DNA of 57,186 bases from a virus, in the IMG/VR virus record IMGVR_UViG_3300012201_000004, positions 1 through 57,186 of that record; one strand, written 5' to 3'. Position numbers and translations under genes: made by a program. Below are positions 40,108-50,304 of the stretch, one piece after another. Positions within the stretch are counted from its first letter, which is position 1. The number at the start of each line of letters is the position of its first letter. The notes under the pieces are model-generated. The model did no database searches and was not told the DNA's origin. It was given only the letters and a program-made list of their open reading frames with translations.

Positions 40108-40631
40108 CGCTCCGGACCGCAAATAACCCGATGCTCGATTCTGTGGTGTTGAACGTTCTTGCACAGCTTTTACCCAACGATCCTGTAACGGGACTTCCCA
40201 ACACGGTGATCGGACAAAATCAGGTGGCATTAGGCAGCTCACTCGTCTATGTGCAAAATAAATATCTCATGTCACTAGGGCAGTTTCCCGCTGTCCATCT
40301 CTCATCAGGGGAACAACACTACCGCATTGTGACACGGGCTGGATACGTCGGTCTCTTCATCGCAGAAATCGAGTATTACGATAGATGGGATACGCAGCCT
40401 TCGACAATAGACGCAATACGCACTAACATCGCAACCGACTTAGAACGCATGAAAGCCAATATCGAAGACCAGGACTCACTCGCGTATCAGGGACAAGCCT
40501 ATGCAATCAGTATCCCTGAGATGTCCCTCTCCCCATATAAGGGAGAGATAGATACACAGTTCCCAGGACTTACCCTGGTTTATAGGACGCTCACATTACA
40601 CGTAAATCTGCTTCCTTACGATGCAGCTTAG
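40104..40631 (+). CDS. Tail terminator protein, 175 aa
   Basis: ATG at 40104 overlaps the previous stop. It has an N-terminal helix, beta strands (HYRIVTRAGYVGLFIAEIEYYDRW) and the final LTLVYRTLTLHVNLLPYD strand, as expected for tail terminators. Position before the tail tube fits. Confidence 0.55.
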   Translation: MTLRTANNPMLDSVVLNVLAQLLPNDPVTGLPNTVIGQNQVALGSSLVYVQNKYLMSLGQFPAVHLSSGEQHYRIVTRAGYVGLFIAEIEYYDRWDTQPSTIDAIRTNIATDLERMKANIEDQDSLAYQGQAYAISIPEMSLSPYKGEIDTQFPGLTLVYRTLTLHVNLLPYDAA

Positions 40632-40640
40632 GAGAATTAC

Positions 40641-41090
40641 ATGGAAACACCACAGAAGATCGCCGCTCGCTACATCGGCAACCACGCCGTCCTGTTGCAG
40701 GCTGGCATGGGGCCGTACTACGACGCGGACGGCAAGCGCTTGACCTCACTTGTCCTCTCGTACGGGGATACGCTCATGATGCCAGCCGAAGAAGTACTCG
40801 GCAAAACCTACCTTCGGCAAGGCGAGACGTTGCTCTCTCTCGGTATCGGGAAGGTGGTACTGCCTGAAAACGCGCACAAGTCGCCGGAGGAGTTAGCGGC
40901 GTCGAATTATGAGTTTCATAGCGGGCGCTCTGACTTTGAGCCGGTTGTACTGTCAGTCCTGGAGCCTCCGGTAGAGGAGCCGGCACAGGCAGAGGAGCCA
41001 CCAGCGCCCGTAGAGGAACCTACGCCCGACACGTCATCACAGCCAGAACAACCTGCAAAAGATGCATCACAGATAGAGGAGGTACAATAG
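40641..41090 (+). CDS. Hypothetical tail-region protein, 149 aa
   Basis: An N-terminal small domain (about 1-75) and an acidic Pro/Glu-rich tail (PPVEEPAQAEEPPAPVEEP), like many phage structural accessory proteins. GGAG before ATG. Function unknown. Confidence 0.55.
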   Translation: METPQKIAARYIGNHAVLLQAGMGPYYDADGKRLTSLVLSYGDTLMMPAEEVLGKTYLRQGETLLSLGIGKVVLPENAHKSPEELAASNYEFHSGRSDFEPVVLSVLEPPVEEPAQAEEPPAPVEEPTPDTSSQPEQPAKDASQIEEVQ

Positions 41091-41091
41091 C

Positions 41092-42594
41092 ATGCCAACG
41101 GTACTAGTTCCCATCAGGAGCGATAATGCTTATTGGGGCTTTAGCAAGGAGGTAGTTCCTGGTACGCCTGTTGCACCTTCTGTCTTCCCACGCTGGCAAG
41201 ACGGCTCAAGCCTTGAGTACGACCTGAAGATGGAAGAGATTTGGGAAGGTGACGGCTCCCGTCGTCTCTCGCAGCTCGTCAAGAACCAGCAAGGCGTCAA
41301 GATCAAGCTCACCATCATGCCGCGCATGAACGAGATCGGCTTTTTCGAGATGCTCGCAATGGGAGCCAGTTCAGACACGATCACGACGGCCTCACCCTCG
41401 ACAACGCTCTCAGCAGGTGCGACGGGCGGGACATCGACGAGCCTGTCAGTAGCCGCCAACACTGGTCTCACTGGTACCGGCAACATCCAGATGGTTGTCG
41501 GGCAAGGCACCGCAACCGTCGAGACGGCCACCTTCACCCTGCCTGTGACCGGTGGGGGACCGTACGTGCTTGCAGTGGCTGCTAGCTACAATGGTGGCAA
41601 GATCGCCAATAACCACAGTAGTGCTGATACCATTGCCAGTGTTGCCACTGCGAATACTGCCTTTACGAGTGGTGCCTCCGCAGGTGCTACGACCATTATT
41701 GTCGGCAACAACAACGGCTTGACTGGCTCAGGTACCGCGTCGGTCGTGCTCTCTCCTGGCACTGCTAATGAGGAGATTGTGACCATTACCACTCCTGGCA
41801 CTGGCGCAGGGCCATACACCTACACGCTCGCCAATGCCGCCACGCTCAAGAATGCGCACACCAGCGGAGACTTCGTGAGTACTCCGGTGATTCATGTCAT
41901 CTCAGATCAGACGGACGGGGCCTATGCCACCATTGAAGTCGGACTCGGCTCACTCTATGGCTCATCCGGCATTGCGTTACGTGTGCGCTCCTGCAAGGTA
42001 GAGAGTATCAAACGATCGGGCAAAGCTGGCGGTGTAATCGCCTATGAGATGGAGTTTGCTGGTATCGCATCAACCGTTCAATCGACACCGCCAACGATCA
42101 CACTAGAGAAGCACAACATCTTTCTCTACACACAAGGCACCTGGACATTGGATGGAAGCACAAGCGGGGATGCGCTCAATATCGAGATGTTTGACATTCA
42201 GCAGAAAAACAATCTCGCCACGGAGATCCAGACCGAACAACTCACGCGCGCGGCGCTCATCTTTGGCAATCTCGCGGTAGATCTTGGCTTCGATGTGGTC
42301 TACCAGAACGGTTCACGTATCCAGGAAGTCTACTTCGGATCTTCGACGGGTACAACTGATAGCCAGACCATCTACCTGGGAGCGTTCAACGTGAGTTTTC
42401 TCCAACCAAGCGGCTTTGACCAGCTCGTCCTCAACGTCCCGACCATCGCTTACACGAAGGTTGGCATGCCAGCTCCGAAGAAGGACGGCAAATACTTCAA
42501 GCAGTCGCTCAGTGCGGTGGGTACGAGCAATCAGGGGGCTAATACCTACGTTGCACAAACGACCGTGTACAACACGCAATACTCGCAAAACTAG
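41092..42594 (+). CDS. Major tail (tube) protein with repeated beta modules, 500 aa
   Basis: N- and C-terminal parts (about 1-95 and 270-500) form the tube domain: WGFSKEVVPGTPVAPSVFP, MNEIGFFEMLA, MEFAGIAS, AFNVSFLQPSGFDQLVL. Inserted at about 95-260 are two tandem 80-residue Ser/Thr/Gly-rich modules (LTGTGNIQ... and LTGSGTAS...). They would decorate the tube surface. It precedes the tail chaperones, as is usual. Confidence 0.75.
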   Translation: MPTVLVPIRSDNAYWGFSKEVVPGTPVAPSVFPRWQDGSSLEYDLKMEEIWEGDGSRRLSQLVKNQQGVKIKLTIMPRMNEIGFFEMLAMGASSDTITTASPSTTLSAGATGGTSTSLSVAANTGLTGTGNIQMVVGQGTATVETATFTLPVTGGGPYVLAVAASYNGGKIANNHSSADTIASVATANTAFTSGASAGATTIIVGNNNGLTGSGTASVVLSPGTANEEIVTITTPGTGAGPYTYTLANAATLKNAHTSGDFVSTPVIHVISDQTDGAYATIEVGLGSLYGSSGIALRVRSCKVESIKRSGKAGGVIAYEMEFAGIASTVQSTPPTITLEKHNIFLYTQGTWTLDGSTSGDALNIEMFDIQQKNNLATEIQTEQLTRAALIFGNLAVDLGFDVVYQNGSRIQEVYFGSSTGTTDSQTIYLGAFNVSFLQPSGFDQLVLNVPTIAYTKVGMPAPKKDGKYFKQSLSAVGTSNQGANTYVAQTTVYNTQYSQN

Positions 42595-42615
42595 CTATAA
42601 GGTAACAATATACGT

Positions 42616-43116
42616 ATGAACGTACATATAAAAGAAGATGAGGATTTGACCGCCATTGATGTAGCGGCGCTCAGAGAGCAGGCACAGGCTGAGCAGGCGC
42701 TGAACACGCTTGATCGGCTCGGTTCGGTCAATCTCGACGAGGTGACTACTGACATCGTGCCAGTGGCCTTCGTCGAGTTTGAGCCGCATGAGTCTGGTGG
42801 TGTGAAGCGCATGAAACCGAGAGTGCGGCATGCGGAGATCATCGACTACGTGCCGATGTACCTGCTCAACCGTGCGCTCGCCAACGAAAGAAAGATCAAG
42901 AAGATACGCGCAAAGATTGATGCGGAAGAGATGGAGGAACCGGAAGAAGATGTGCAGATGACCTCCTTGCAACGATCGGTCTACGAGGTGTGGAAGCTCT
43001 CTGAGCCGGAGATGACGTTTGACCGCTTCAAGGTTGGGCTTGAGTTGAGTCAGGTCATGGGGCTGTACAATCGTTTTTTCGGCGTGCGCTTCCGCCAGAT
43101 GACGAGCAAAGCGTAG
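42616..43116 (+). CDS. Tail assembly chaperone (short product), 166 aa
   Basis: Acidic helical protein ending ...RFFGVRFRQMTSKA, between tail tube and tape measure where lambda G-type chaperones lie. It carries the slippery heptamer T-TTT-TTC (43074-43080), from which some ribosomes would shift to the frame of the next feature. It helps fold and coat the tape measure. Confidence 0.75.
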   Translation: MNVHIKEDEDLTAIDVAALREQAQAEQALNTLDRLGSVNLDEVTTDIVPVAFVEFEPHESGGVKRMKPRVRHAEIIDYVPMYLLNRALANERKIKKIRAKIDAEEMEEPEEDVQMTSLQRSVYEVWKLSEPEMTFDRFKVGLELSQVMGLYNRFFGVRFRQMTSKA

Positions 43117-43637
43117 CGCGTCGAGAGCATACCGCACGGGAGCATGGAATAGCACTCCTTGCAGGAGAACAAGACTTCTCCGAAGTGACGATTGATGAGT
43201 CGTGTGAGTGGGACGAGGAGGCGATAGAGCAAGCGTATGAGCAGGCACGGACACTGGATACGTGCGATCCGGCGGCAGCAAAGCAGTTGAGAGCACAGGC
43301 GCACTATGCACAACAGAGAAAGAGGGGACAGGTATCAAGTGATGAGACGATGCTACTGGGCAAGACGTACGATCCGATGCGACTCTACGCTCGCATGGCA
43401 AAGTACTATGGCTTCTCTCATCGCACGATGGACACAATGCACATTCCAACTTTCTTTGGCTATGTCCGTGAGGCGTCCATTATGATCGACGAGGAGCAGG
43501 CAGAGATCGACAAGAAGAACAAAGCAGGCAACACCGCAAAGCAACCGCTCAGCCCACAGGAGGCGGAGGCGTTCGTCAAGCGCGAGTTTGGGGTAGCGCA
43601 ACCGTATCCTGGGGAGGTCGTGGCGTATGCAGGGTAA
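42616..43637 (+). CDS. Tail assembly chaperone, -1 frameshift product (G-T type)
   Basis: After slipping back one base at 43074-43080, reading continues from CGG at 43080 with no stop to 43637, giving about 340 aa. The downstream frame has no ribosome site of its own; the GTG at 43185 has AGGAG too far away. It continues LYARMAKYYGFSHRTMDTM and similar helices. It is the equivalent of lambda GT, which links chaperone to tape measure and tube. Confidence 0.8.
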
Positions 43638-46600
43638 TGGCGTGATGTGGCAGGCGAGTCTTGACGCCTCAGAGGTCATGGCCGCGCTTGATGAAATCAT
43701 GACTGGTCTGGATGCAGTTGACCAGTCCATGTCCTCATTAGGAGCGTCGGGCGCTCAACTTTCCGGCATGGATGACGTGCTCACGTCGCTGCAAAACGTG
43801 GTCACTGAACTTTCAGTTGGTTTTGATAATCTCGACAACTCACTGCAACAAGTCATCGCCAACACAGACGCCACGACGACCGCCGTCACCGACCTGGAAG
43901 GCTCAATTGCCGGGGTATCCGCTTCTATCGACGCGCTCGGAGCAAGTGCGGGCACGGCAGGAGCGCAAGTCGGGGCTTTAGGGCCAGAAGCTGATGCTGC
44001 TGTTGGACCGCTTGAGGCACTACAAGGCGCAATGGGGCCGCTCATGATGATCGGCACCGTCGCGGCCATGGTGGGCGGCAAGCTCGTGTCGATGGGCATG
44101 GACGGCCAGAAAGGCGAGGCGTTGCTACGCGGAATGGCCGGGGCAAGCCAGGCCGATATCAATGCGCTGGAGACTGATGCAGAGAAGCTTGGCGTTGGCA
44201 TGGATCAGGCGACCGCCGGCTTCTACCGAATCGAGAGCGCGGGGTATGATGCGGCTCATGGTGGTATCCAGGTCTTCGATGCATCCATGCGGCTTGCTAA
44301 GGGCGGGCAGGCCGACGCGAGCGACGTGATGACGGGCCTCACCGCGATCATGCATGATTATGGGCAGGGAGCGAATCAAGCGAGCAATGATACAGACCTC
44401 ATGGCGCAGGCCGTCTTCGAAGGCAACCAGTCCATGCAGGACTTTGCACAGAGCGTCGGACCTCTTGCCGCAGCCGCCCACAATGCAGGCTTCTCGCTCA
44501 AGGAAGTGTTGGCCGCTGAGGCTGCCATGACCCTGGTCAATCCCCACGTGCGCCAGGACACGCAGCAGCTTACCGGCCTCATGCAGTCGCTTAGTCCAGC
44601 CATGGGCAAGACGGCGGCAACCGCGAAAACACTTGGCCTCTCCTTCGACGAAGCGCATTTCAAGAGCCTGGACCTGCTGGGCAAACTAGAGTACCTGGCG
44701 CAGATCTCCGGCGGCACAGGAACCGCTGCATTCGTGAAACTCACCGGCGGCGTGCGTGGCAGTACGGCGGCAGTGGATCTGATGATGGGGAAGGCAGGGA
44801 AGTTTAAGCAGGACCTGGAGGGCATGAATCAGGCCGCAGGCAGGGCAGGCAATTCCTTCAATCAGTGGGAAAATACCATCCCAGGCGCGCTAGATCACGT
44901 CGGAGCGTCTCTCTCCATTTTTTCCACAAAACTTCTGGATGCTATCGGACCCAAAGTCGGGCCACTTATCGCACAAGTAAGCACCGGCATATCGAATATG
45001 GCTGACCTCATCCTCAATCATACTAATGAGGTTATGCCTGTCTTGACTGGTCTGGCAGGAGTGGTCGGCGGTGCTCTGGTACTAGCCATCGCTGCCTTTA
45101 TAGCATCAGCCTGGCCGGTGCTCGCGGTCCTTGCTGGAATCGGTCTAGCGGTGGCCGGAGTGACCTTTGTGATTCAGCATTGGGGGCAGATCACCACGTC
45201 TGTCGGGACGTTTTTTCAATCGACCTGGACTACCGTATCTTCTACCTTCAAGGGGGCTCTCTCTGGCATCGGAAGCGCACTGACGCAGGCTGGTAACACC
45301 GTGTCTTCCGTTGGGGCTGGGATAGTCAACTGGTTTCATCAGTGGGAAGGGGTCATTAAAGGGGTTGCTATCGTGCTTGGTGTCTTCTTCGGACCTGCTT
45401 TAATTAAGGCTGGTGTTGAAGCAGTGGTGAGCGGTGCTAAGATCGCGGGACAATTTGTGGGGTCGCTCATCAAAACAGGCATAGAAGCGGCGGTGAGCGG
45501 TGTGAAACTCAGTATATCCTTTGTGCAGACTATGATCAAGGCTGGTGTTGAAGCAGTGGTGAGCGGTGCGAAAATCGCTGCTAGTTTTGTGGCAAGTATG
45601 GTCAGGGCAGGGATAGAAGCCGTCATTAATGGTGCAAAAATCACTGCCAGTTTTGTAGCAAGCCTAATCAAAACGGGCATTGAAGGTTGGCAGTCAGCCG
45701 GAAAGCTGGCTACCTTCATTGGCTCTATGATTGCTAGCGGTACGCAAGCGGTACTTGCCGGGGCAAAAATCGCGGCAAGCTTTGTCGCCAGCATGGTGAA
45801 GGCAGGTGTGGAGGCGGCGGCAGCAGGCGCAAAAATTGCAGCACAATTTATTGCTACGCTCATCAAGACCGGAATCCAGGCCGCTATTACGGGCGCGCAA
45901 ATGCTAGCTTCGCTGGTACCTGCCATCGCATCGGTGGTTGCTGAAGCAGTCGTAGCCGCTGCAACGGCTATCCCTGGATTAGTCATAGGCTTCATCGCCT
46001 GGGCAGGGGCAGCCTGGACAGCAGCAGCAGGCACTATTGCTGCCACATGGCCCGTACTGCTTATAATAGTTGCTATTGCAGCTCTCATCGCTATCATCGT
46101 CTTGTTGGCTACGCATTGGAAGCAAGTCACGCAGGCAGTAGGGAACGCTATGTCTGCCCTAGGCACAAAGGTGCATCAGATCCTTGAGGGCATCGGGCAA
46201 AAATTTTCAGAACTTGGCACAAAAGCGAATCAAATGAAAAATACGATCGGGCAAAAATTTTCAGAACTTGGCACAAACGTCCATAATTCCGTCACGACAC
46301 TAGGTACCAATGTGCTCGCACAGTGGAATAAACTCAACGGCTCTAGCGATAAGTCGTGGTCGGATATTGCGCACACGGCAGCCACACGTGCAGGTCAACT
46401 CAAGGATATGGTGCTAACCAGTATCAGGCAGATGGTGACCAATTTTGGGCTCTTGATCATCAGGATGGTATCGAGTTTCAGGCCATTTTTCGAGATGCTT
46501 TCGCATGTACCAGGACCGGTCGGGGACATGGCAAAGGGCGTGCTGAAGCAGATGGATACGCTCAAAAATGGTGTGTCGGACAAAACGGCGCAAATGAAGG

Positions 46601-47487
46601 TACTGGCATTACAGCATACCGCAGACATGCACAATGAAGCCGTTGCTCAGCTTGAGCAGATGCGTCAAAAGATCATTCAGCAAATTCAGGACACCAAAGA
46701 TCCGGTAACAAAGAAAATGCTGGAGATGAAAGAGCAATCCGTCCAGCATATGGAAAATATGCATCATGATGCCGCTAATCAAGCTCTGCAAATGAAGAGT
46801 GAGATTGTCCAACATACGCAGGATATGTCTAACCAGGTCGTGGGACACAGCATCATTCCCGATATGGTCAATGGCGTCGTATCCTGGTTTCAGCAACTCC
46901 CAGGTCGAGCGGGGGCTGCACTACAATCTATGGTGAGCACCGGTATAGGTATCCTTAATGGCATGATAGGACAAGCTATGACCGCTGGCTCCAATATCGT
47001 CAATGGCATCGCCAACGGGATTCGAGGGGCGATCGGCGCGGTTGGCTCGGCGATCGGGGCCGTCACCTCGTTTATCTCCGACCATCTCCCACACTCACCC
47101 GCGAAAGTCGGCCCGTTGCGCGATCTTCCACAAGCCGCAGCGAATATCTCTAAACAGATTGCTGAAGGGATGCTCACGGAGATACCAACCATTCAGGCAT
47201 CCATGACACATCTCCTCCAACCAGTGATCACCATGCCAAAGGTGCCAGTCGGAGCGGCAACCGGCTTTGGAGGAGGCGGCAGCGCACAGACGAACGCGCA
47301 ACTGCAACAGATCATCGCACTCTTGCAACAGCAACAACAGGTGCAAAACACGATCTCGCATACGAATATGAATAACACGATCAATGCACCTGGAATATCG
47401 GATGTTCAGAAGCTCTATCGCTTGCTACAGTCGCTTGGAGGGTATGGATATGAATCCGTCCAGAGGGGTTCCTACGGCATTGGATAA
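43627..47487 (+). CDS. Tape measure protein, 1286 aa
   Basis: Starts inside the end of the chaperone frame (43627 or the ATG at 43645). An N-terminal helical part with heptads is followed at about 130-430 by a TP901/PhiC31-type domain (AKTLGLSFDEAHFKSL). A hydrophobic middle at about 590-800 has at least seven repeats of a 22-residue unit (IKAGVEAVVSGAKIAASFV), then a coiled C-terminus and a LPHSPAKVGPL motif common in tape measures. Length predicts a tail of roughly 190 nm at 1.5 angstrom per residue. Confidence 0.9.
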   Translation: MQGNGVMWQASLDASEVMAALDEIMTGLDAVDQSMSSLGASGAQLSGMDDVLTSLQNVVTELSVGFDNLDNSLQQVIANTDATTTAVTDLEGSIAGVSASIDALGASAGTAGAQVGALGPEADAAVGPLEALQGAMGPLMMIGTVAAMVGGKLVSMGMDGQKGEALLRGMAGASQADINALETDAEKLGVGMDQATAGFYRIESAGYDAAHGGIQVFDASMRLAKGGQADASDVMTGLTAIMHDYGQGANQASNDTDLMAQAVFEGNQSMQDFAQSVGPLAAAAHNAGFSLKEVLAAEAAMTLVNPHVRQDTQQLTGLMQSLSPAMGKTAATAKTLGLSFDEAHFKSLDLLGKLEYLAQISGGTGTAAFVKLTGGVRGSTAAVDLMMGKAGKFKQDLEGMNQAAGRAGNSFNQWENTIPGALDHVGASLSIFSTKLLDAIGPKVGPLIAQVSTGISNMADLILNHTNEVMPVLTGLAGVVGGALVLAIAAFIASAWPVLAVLAGIGLAVAGVTFVIQHWGQITTSVGTFFQSTWTTVSSTFKGALSGIGSALTQAGNTVSSVGAGIVNWFHQWEGVIKGVAIVLGVFFGPALIKAGVEAVVSGAKIAGQFVGSLIKTGIEAAVSGVKLSISFVQTMIKAGVEAVVSGAKIAASFVASMVRAGIEAVINGAKITASFVASLIKTGIEGWQSAGKLATFIGSMIASGTQAVLAGAKIAASFVASMVKAGVEAAAAGAKIAAQFIATLIKTGIQAAITGAQMLASLVPAIASVVAEAVVAAATAIPGLVIGFIAWAGAAWTAAAGTIAATWPVLLIIVAIAALIAIIVLLATHWKQVTQAVGNAMSALGTKVHQILEGIGQKFSELGTKANQMKNTIGQKFSELGTNVHNSVTTLGTNVLAQWNKLNGSSDKSWSDIAHTAATRAGQLKDMVLTSIRQMVTNFGLLIIRMVSSFRPFFEMLSHVPGPVGDMAKGVLKQMDTLKNGVSDKTAQMKVLALQHTADMHNEAVAQLEQMRQKIIQQIQDTKDPVTKKMLEMKEQSVQHMENMHHDAANQALQMKSEIVQHTQDMSNQVVGHSIIPDMVNGVVSWFQQLPGRAGAALQSMVSTGIGILNGMIGQAMTAGSNIVNGIANGIRGAIGAVGSAIGAVTSFISDHLPHSPAKVGPLRDLPQAAANISKQIAEGMLTEIPTIQASMTHLLQPVITMPKVPVGAATGFGGGGSAQTNAQLQQIIALLQQQQQVQNTISHTNMNNTINAPGISDVQKLYRLLQSLGGYGYESVQRGSYGIG

Positions 47488-47508
47488 TAAAAGAGGTATA
47501 GACTAGAT

Positions 47509-48579
47509 ATGCCGACGTATTCGTATGGGGCGTTTGCCCTCAATCAAAACGCTTCTGGGCTTGGGTACTACCTGATCGCAAAGCAACTTCCGATACCAGA
47601 GGTCAAGCCGGTCACGTTTCCAGTCGCCCGTCTCGCCGGACTGAAAAAATCGGGAGAGCAGGTCACAGAGCGTACCATCACGGTCAAGATCGTCGTCGTC
47701 GGGACTTCACGCGTTGATCTTATCGCCCGTGTCGATGCACTACAGGCCGCACTCTCCCTACGATCTCAGACGCTCATCATCCACGAGGACGGACGCTACT
47801 ACCAGAGCGTCGATGCAATCTCCGCGCCGACGGACTTCCAGGCGGGCAACGGGATAGTACAGTGTCACATCGCGGTCGTTCTCACGGCGTACGATCCCTA
47901 CGCCTATGCTGCCAGCTCTACCACCTACGATAGCGGGAGTACCGTACTTACCTTGTCTAGCGGCTCCTGGGTCTTCCCAGCCATCAATATCACCGGAGGA
48001 GGTACGGTCTACAGTTACCCCTTCATTCGCTTAATCAATCTGACGAGTACGGGAAGCACGACACTCACGGCCAATCGAAATAGCGGGACTGCCTACACCA
48101 CCATCGCAGTAGCAGCAACATCCTTTAGCGGCTCGGTGGGAGATACCATCACGATTACGCATGGGGTGACGACACAGACCTTGACGGTTGGAACCGCCTT
48201 TAGTGTTGGAGCGACCACGATCACGGTGTCCTCTTTTACCGCTTCTGCCAACTATGTGAGTGGAGATGTCGCGGCCAAAGTGACGCAGTGGAACAGTTTC
48301 ACGATCGCGCAAACGACCGATACGCTCACGCTCTCTGGCAATACGTCAGTTGGTGCTCCATTGCCAGAGGTCAATGGGGACTATGTCGATATCCAGTGTG
48401 ATCCGGCTGCCGCTTCTGGATGGACTATCCAAACCAATAATTCAGGCGTCTACGCGGAGCCTGTGGGACTCTTCCCCGTGGTGGAGCCATTCTCAACTGC
48501 GTTCAGCATCTCGATTGCGAGCGGATCAGCGGTTACGGCTCAATGCCAAATTACGTACGTACCCCGCTACGCGAGTTAG
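47509..48579 (+). CDS. Distal tail protein (Dit-like), 356 aa
   Basis: N-terminal sipho-tail pattern (GLKKSGEQVTERTITVKIVVVGTSR; RVDALQAALSLRSQTLIIHEDGRYY as separate strands) and a C-terminal galectin-like part with an inserted Ser/Thr-rich beta module (about 175-260), similar to those in the tube protein. It forms the hub ring at the tail end. Confidence 0.75.
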   Translation: MPTYSYGAFALNQNASGLGYYLIAKQLPIPEVKPVTFPVARLAGLKKSGEQVTERTITVKIVVVGTSRVDLIARVDALQAALSLRSQTLIIHEDGRYYQSVDAISAPTDFQAGNGIVQCHIAVVLTAYDPYAYAASSTTYDSGSTVLTLSSGSWVFPAINITGGGTVYSYPFIRLINLTSTGSTTLTANRNSGTAYTTIAVAATSFSGSVGDTITITHGVTTQTLTVGTAFSVGATTITVSSFTASANYVSGDVAAKVTQWNSFTIAQTTDTLTLSGNTSVGAPLPEVNGDYVDIQCDPAAASGWTIQTNNSGVYAEPVGLFPVVEPFSTAFSISIASGSAVTAQCQITYVPRYAS

Positions 48580-48591
48580 GAAAGAGGAACA

Positions 48592-49917
48592 ATGCCAAGT
48601 TACACCGCAATGGATAGCTCCCTACTAAAATCGCAAGTCGTAAAAGCGTATAGCAGTACAGGTGTCTATCTGGGCGTCATTGCCGATGCACCCTACCTCA
48701 CCGGCTTTACAGAGGCAGTCAACGCGGCAACTACCAGTATCACAGTAAATCTCCCGCGCCACATTGATGCCTATGACGGCGCGAACATGCCTGGAACGCA
48801 AAATACGGTGGTGCTCGGGAACGTCTGGAAGTGGTATCTCTACGGCCCTGGACTCCCGACGAATGGATTGATGAGGTATCAGGGCGTCGTAGATACCATA
48901 CGTCCCCACATCGATGAGGGCGGAGGCGAATCGGTGGATGTGACGATCACGCCCTATTCACAGATCCTCGGAGATCAGGCCGTCATCGGGCCGCTGAATT
49001 ACGGGACGGCGGGCAATCCACTGACGTATGTCGATAGCGGGACGATGTTCTCAGGCGTGCTCTCCGCGACCGATCCCGATACCGGTTCGCCCTACATGTA
49101 TCCCTTCACACTGGACGGTACCAATCCGGCAACGGTCGGCATTGCGGTACAATCGTCTTTCCAAAATCAGACGCTCCTCTCAGAACTCACGACGATCTTA
49201 CTGCTCTCACCTGCCAACTACTTTTTCCGGATGAATGATACGGCACTCACGATCACCTACAACCAGTTTCCAGTCGCGCCCAATCACTTTCTGAAGTTGG
49301 GGCAGCACATTACATCGATGGAGTACGCCGTAGACAATGTGCCACGCAAGAATATGATCCTTGTGCAAGGAAAAGGCGTCTCTGCAAAGGCGGTGGGAGC
49401 CAGCGTAGCCACCATCGGGAAACGTTCCTACTTCAAGAGCGACAACCGCATCACCGATGTGATCACCGCGCAAACGCTCGCCAATGGTCTGCTCGCCTTT
49501 TACGATCGCTCGCAGATCAGGACAAAGATCAAGATCCCCGATTATCGCGGAGATGCACGCCCCGGCATTGGCTACGACATCGAGTCATTCAAGGTCGGGC
49601 AAACCGTGACGATCCTGGACACCAAAGCGCCGCCAATTGCGACAGGTACCTCTTCGCCACCGTGGGGTCAGTTTACCTGGGGCTCGTCGAAGTGGGGTAT
49701 TAGCCCATCTACGCCGTCATTGTGGGGAACATTCACCTGGGGTCAGTCGAATTGGGGTTTCGGCGTCGGCGCGATCTTCAATGTGACCGTACCGATTGTG
49801 GCTATCAACTATTTGTATCATTCGGTTGAATTAGAAATCGGCTTTAGGCAGCCCTCTACAAATCGTTCTGTGTTCAATTTAGAGTCGAAATTCTCGGATG
49901 CGACACTTGTTTCGTAA
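48592..49917 (+). CDS. Tail tip protein (Gp37/Tal-like), 441 aa
   Basis: Resembles the siphovirus Gp37-like baseplate family: ITVNLPRHIDAYDGANM, VDTIRPHIDEGGGESVDVTITPYSQILG, and PRKNMILVQGKG. Near the C-terminus WGQFTWGSSKWG and WGTFTWGQSNWGFG are tandem Trp-Gly motifs, perhaps for carbohydrate contact. Likely hub of host adsorption. Confidence 0.7.
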   Translation: MPSYTAMDSSLLKSQVVKAYSSTGVYLGVIADAPYLTGFTEAVNAATTSITVNLPRHIDAYDGANMPGTQNTVVLGNVWKWYLYGPGLPTNGLMRYQGVVDTIRPHIDEGGGESVDVTITPYSQILGDQAVIGPLNYGTAGNPLTYVDSGTMFSGVLSATDPDTGSPYMYPFTLDGTNPATVGIAVQSSFQNQTLLSELTTILLLSPANYFFRMNDTALTITYNQFPVAPNHFLKLGQHITSMEYAVDNVPRKNMILVQGKGVSAKAVGASVATIGKRSYFKSDNRITDVITAQTLANGLLAFYDRSQIRTKIKIPDYRGDARPGIGYDIESFKVGQTVTILDTKAPPIATGTSSPPWGQFTWGSSKWGISPSTPSLWGTFTWGQSNWGFGVGAIFNVTVPIVAINYLYHSVELEIGFRQPSTNRSVFNLESKFSDATLVS

Positions 49918-49937
49918 ATAGTAGAAAGGAATATACT

Positions 49938-50279
49938 ATGAGTCTCACACTTATAACTAACGGCACCCTCAGCGACGCGTCGCAGTTGAATCAAGTCATC
50001 AATGTGCTTATGCAGCCCTCGGGCGGCACGGAGGCAGGCCGCTGGTTCGTGGAGGCGGGCACCTACGAGACGAATTCAACGATTGGCTGTGATATTATCT
50101 CGCGGTCCTACGGCGGTGCGGCGGTCTCCGTCTCTATTGACACGTCGGATACATCTCCGACAAGTCTGGGGACACCAACCACGCAGGCGCTCACCACCGG
50201 AGGCTTCTACATTATCGCGAGCGGGACCAGCGCATCACATACACCACGAGCTGGTGGCAGGTATACAATTCAGAATTAG
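49938..50279 (+). CDS. Hypothetical tail-associated protein, 113 aa
   Basis: AAAGGA before ATG. Small beta-rich protein, Ser/Thr/Gly-rich (GGTEAGRWFVEAGTYET). Probably a virion part, from position. Function unknown. Confidence 0.55.
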   Translation: MSLTLITNGTLSDASQLNQVINVLMQPSGGTEAGRWFVEAGTYETNSTIGCDIISRSYGGAAVSVSIDTSDTSPTSLGTPTTQALTTGGFYIIASGTSASHTPRAGGRYTIQN

Positions 50280-50304
50280 TTTTGTATGGTATAAAGGGAA
50301 CCTC

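Noticed and set aside
43185-43637. Independent second tail-chaperone gene
   Set aside because: The GTG start lacks a ribosome site, while a slippery heptamer leads into the frame.
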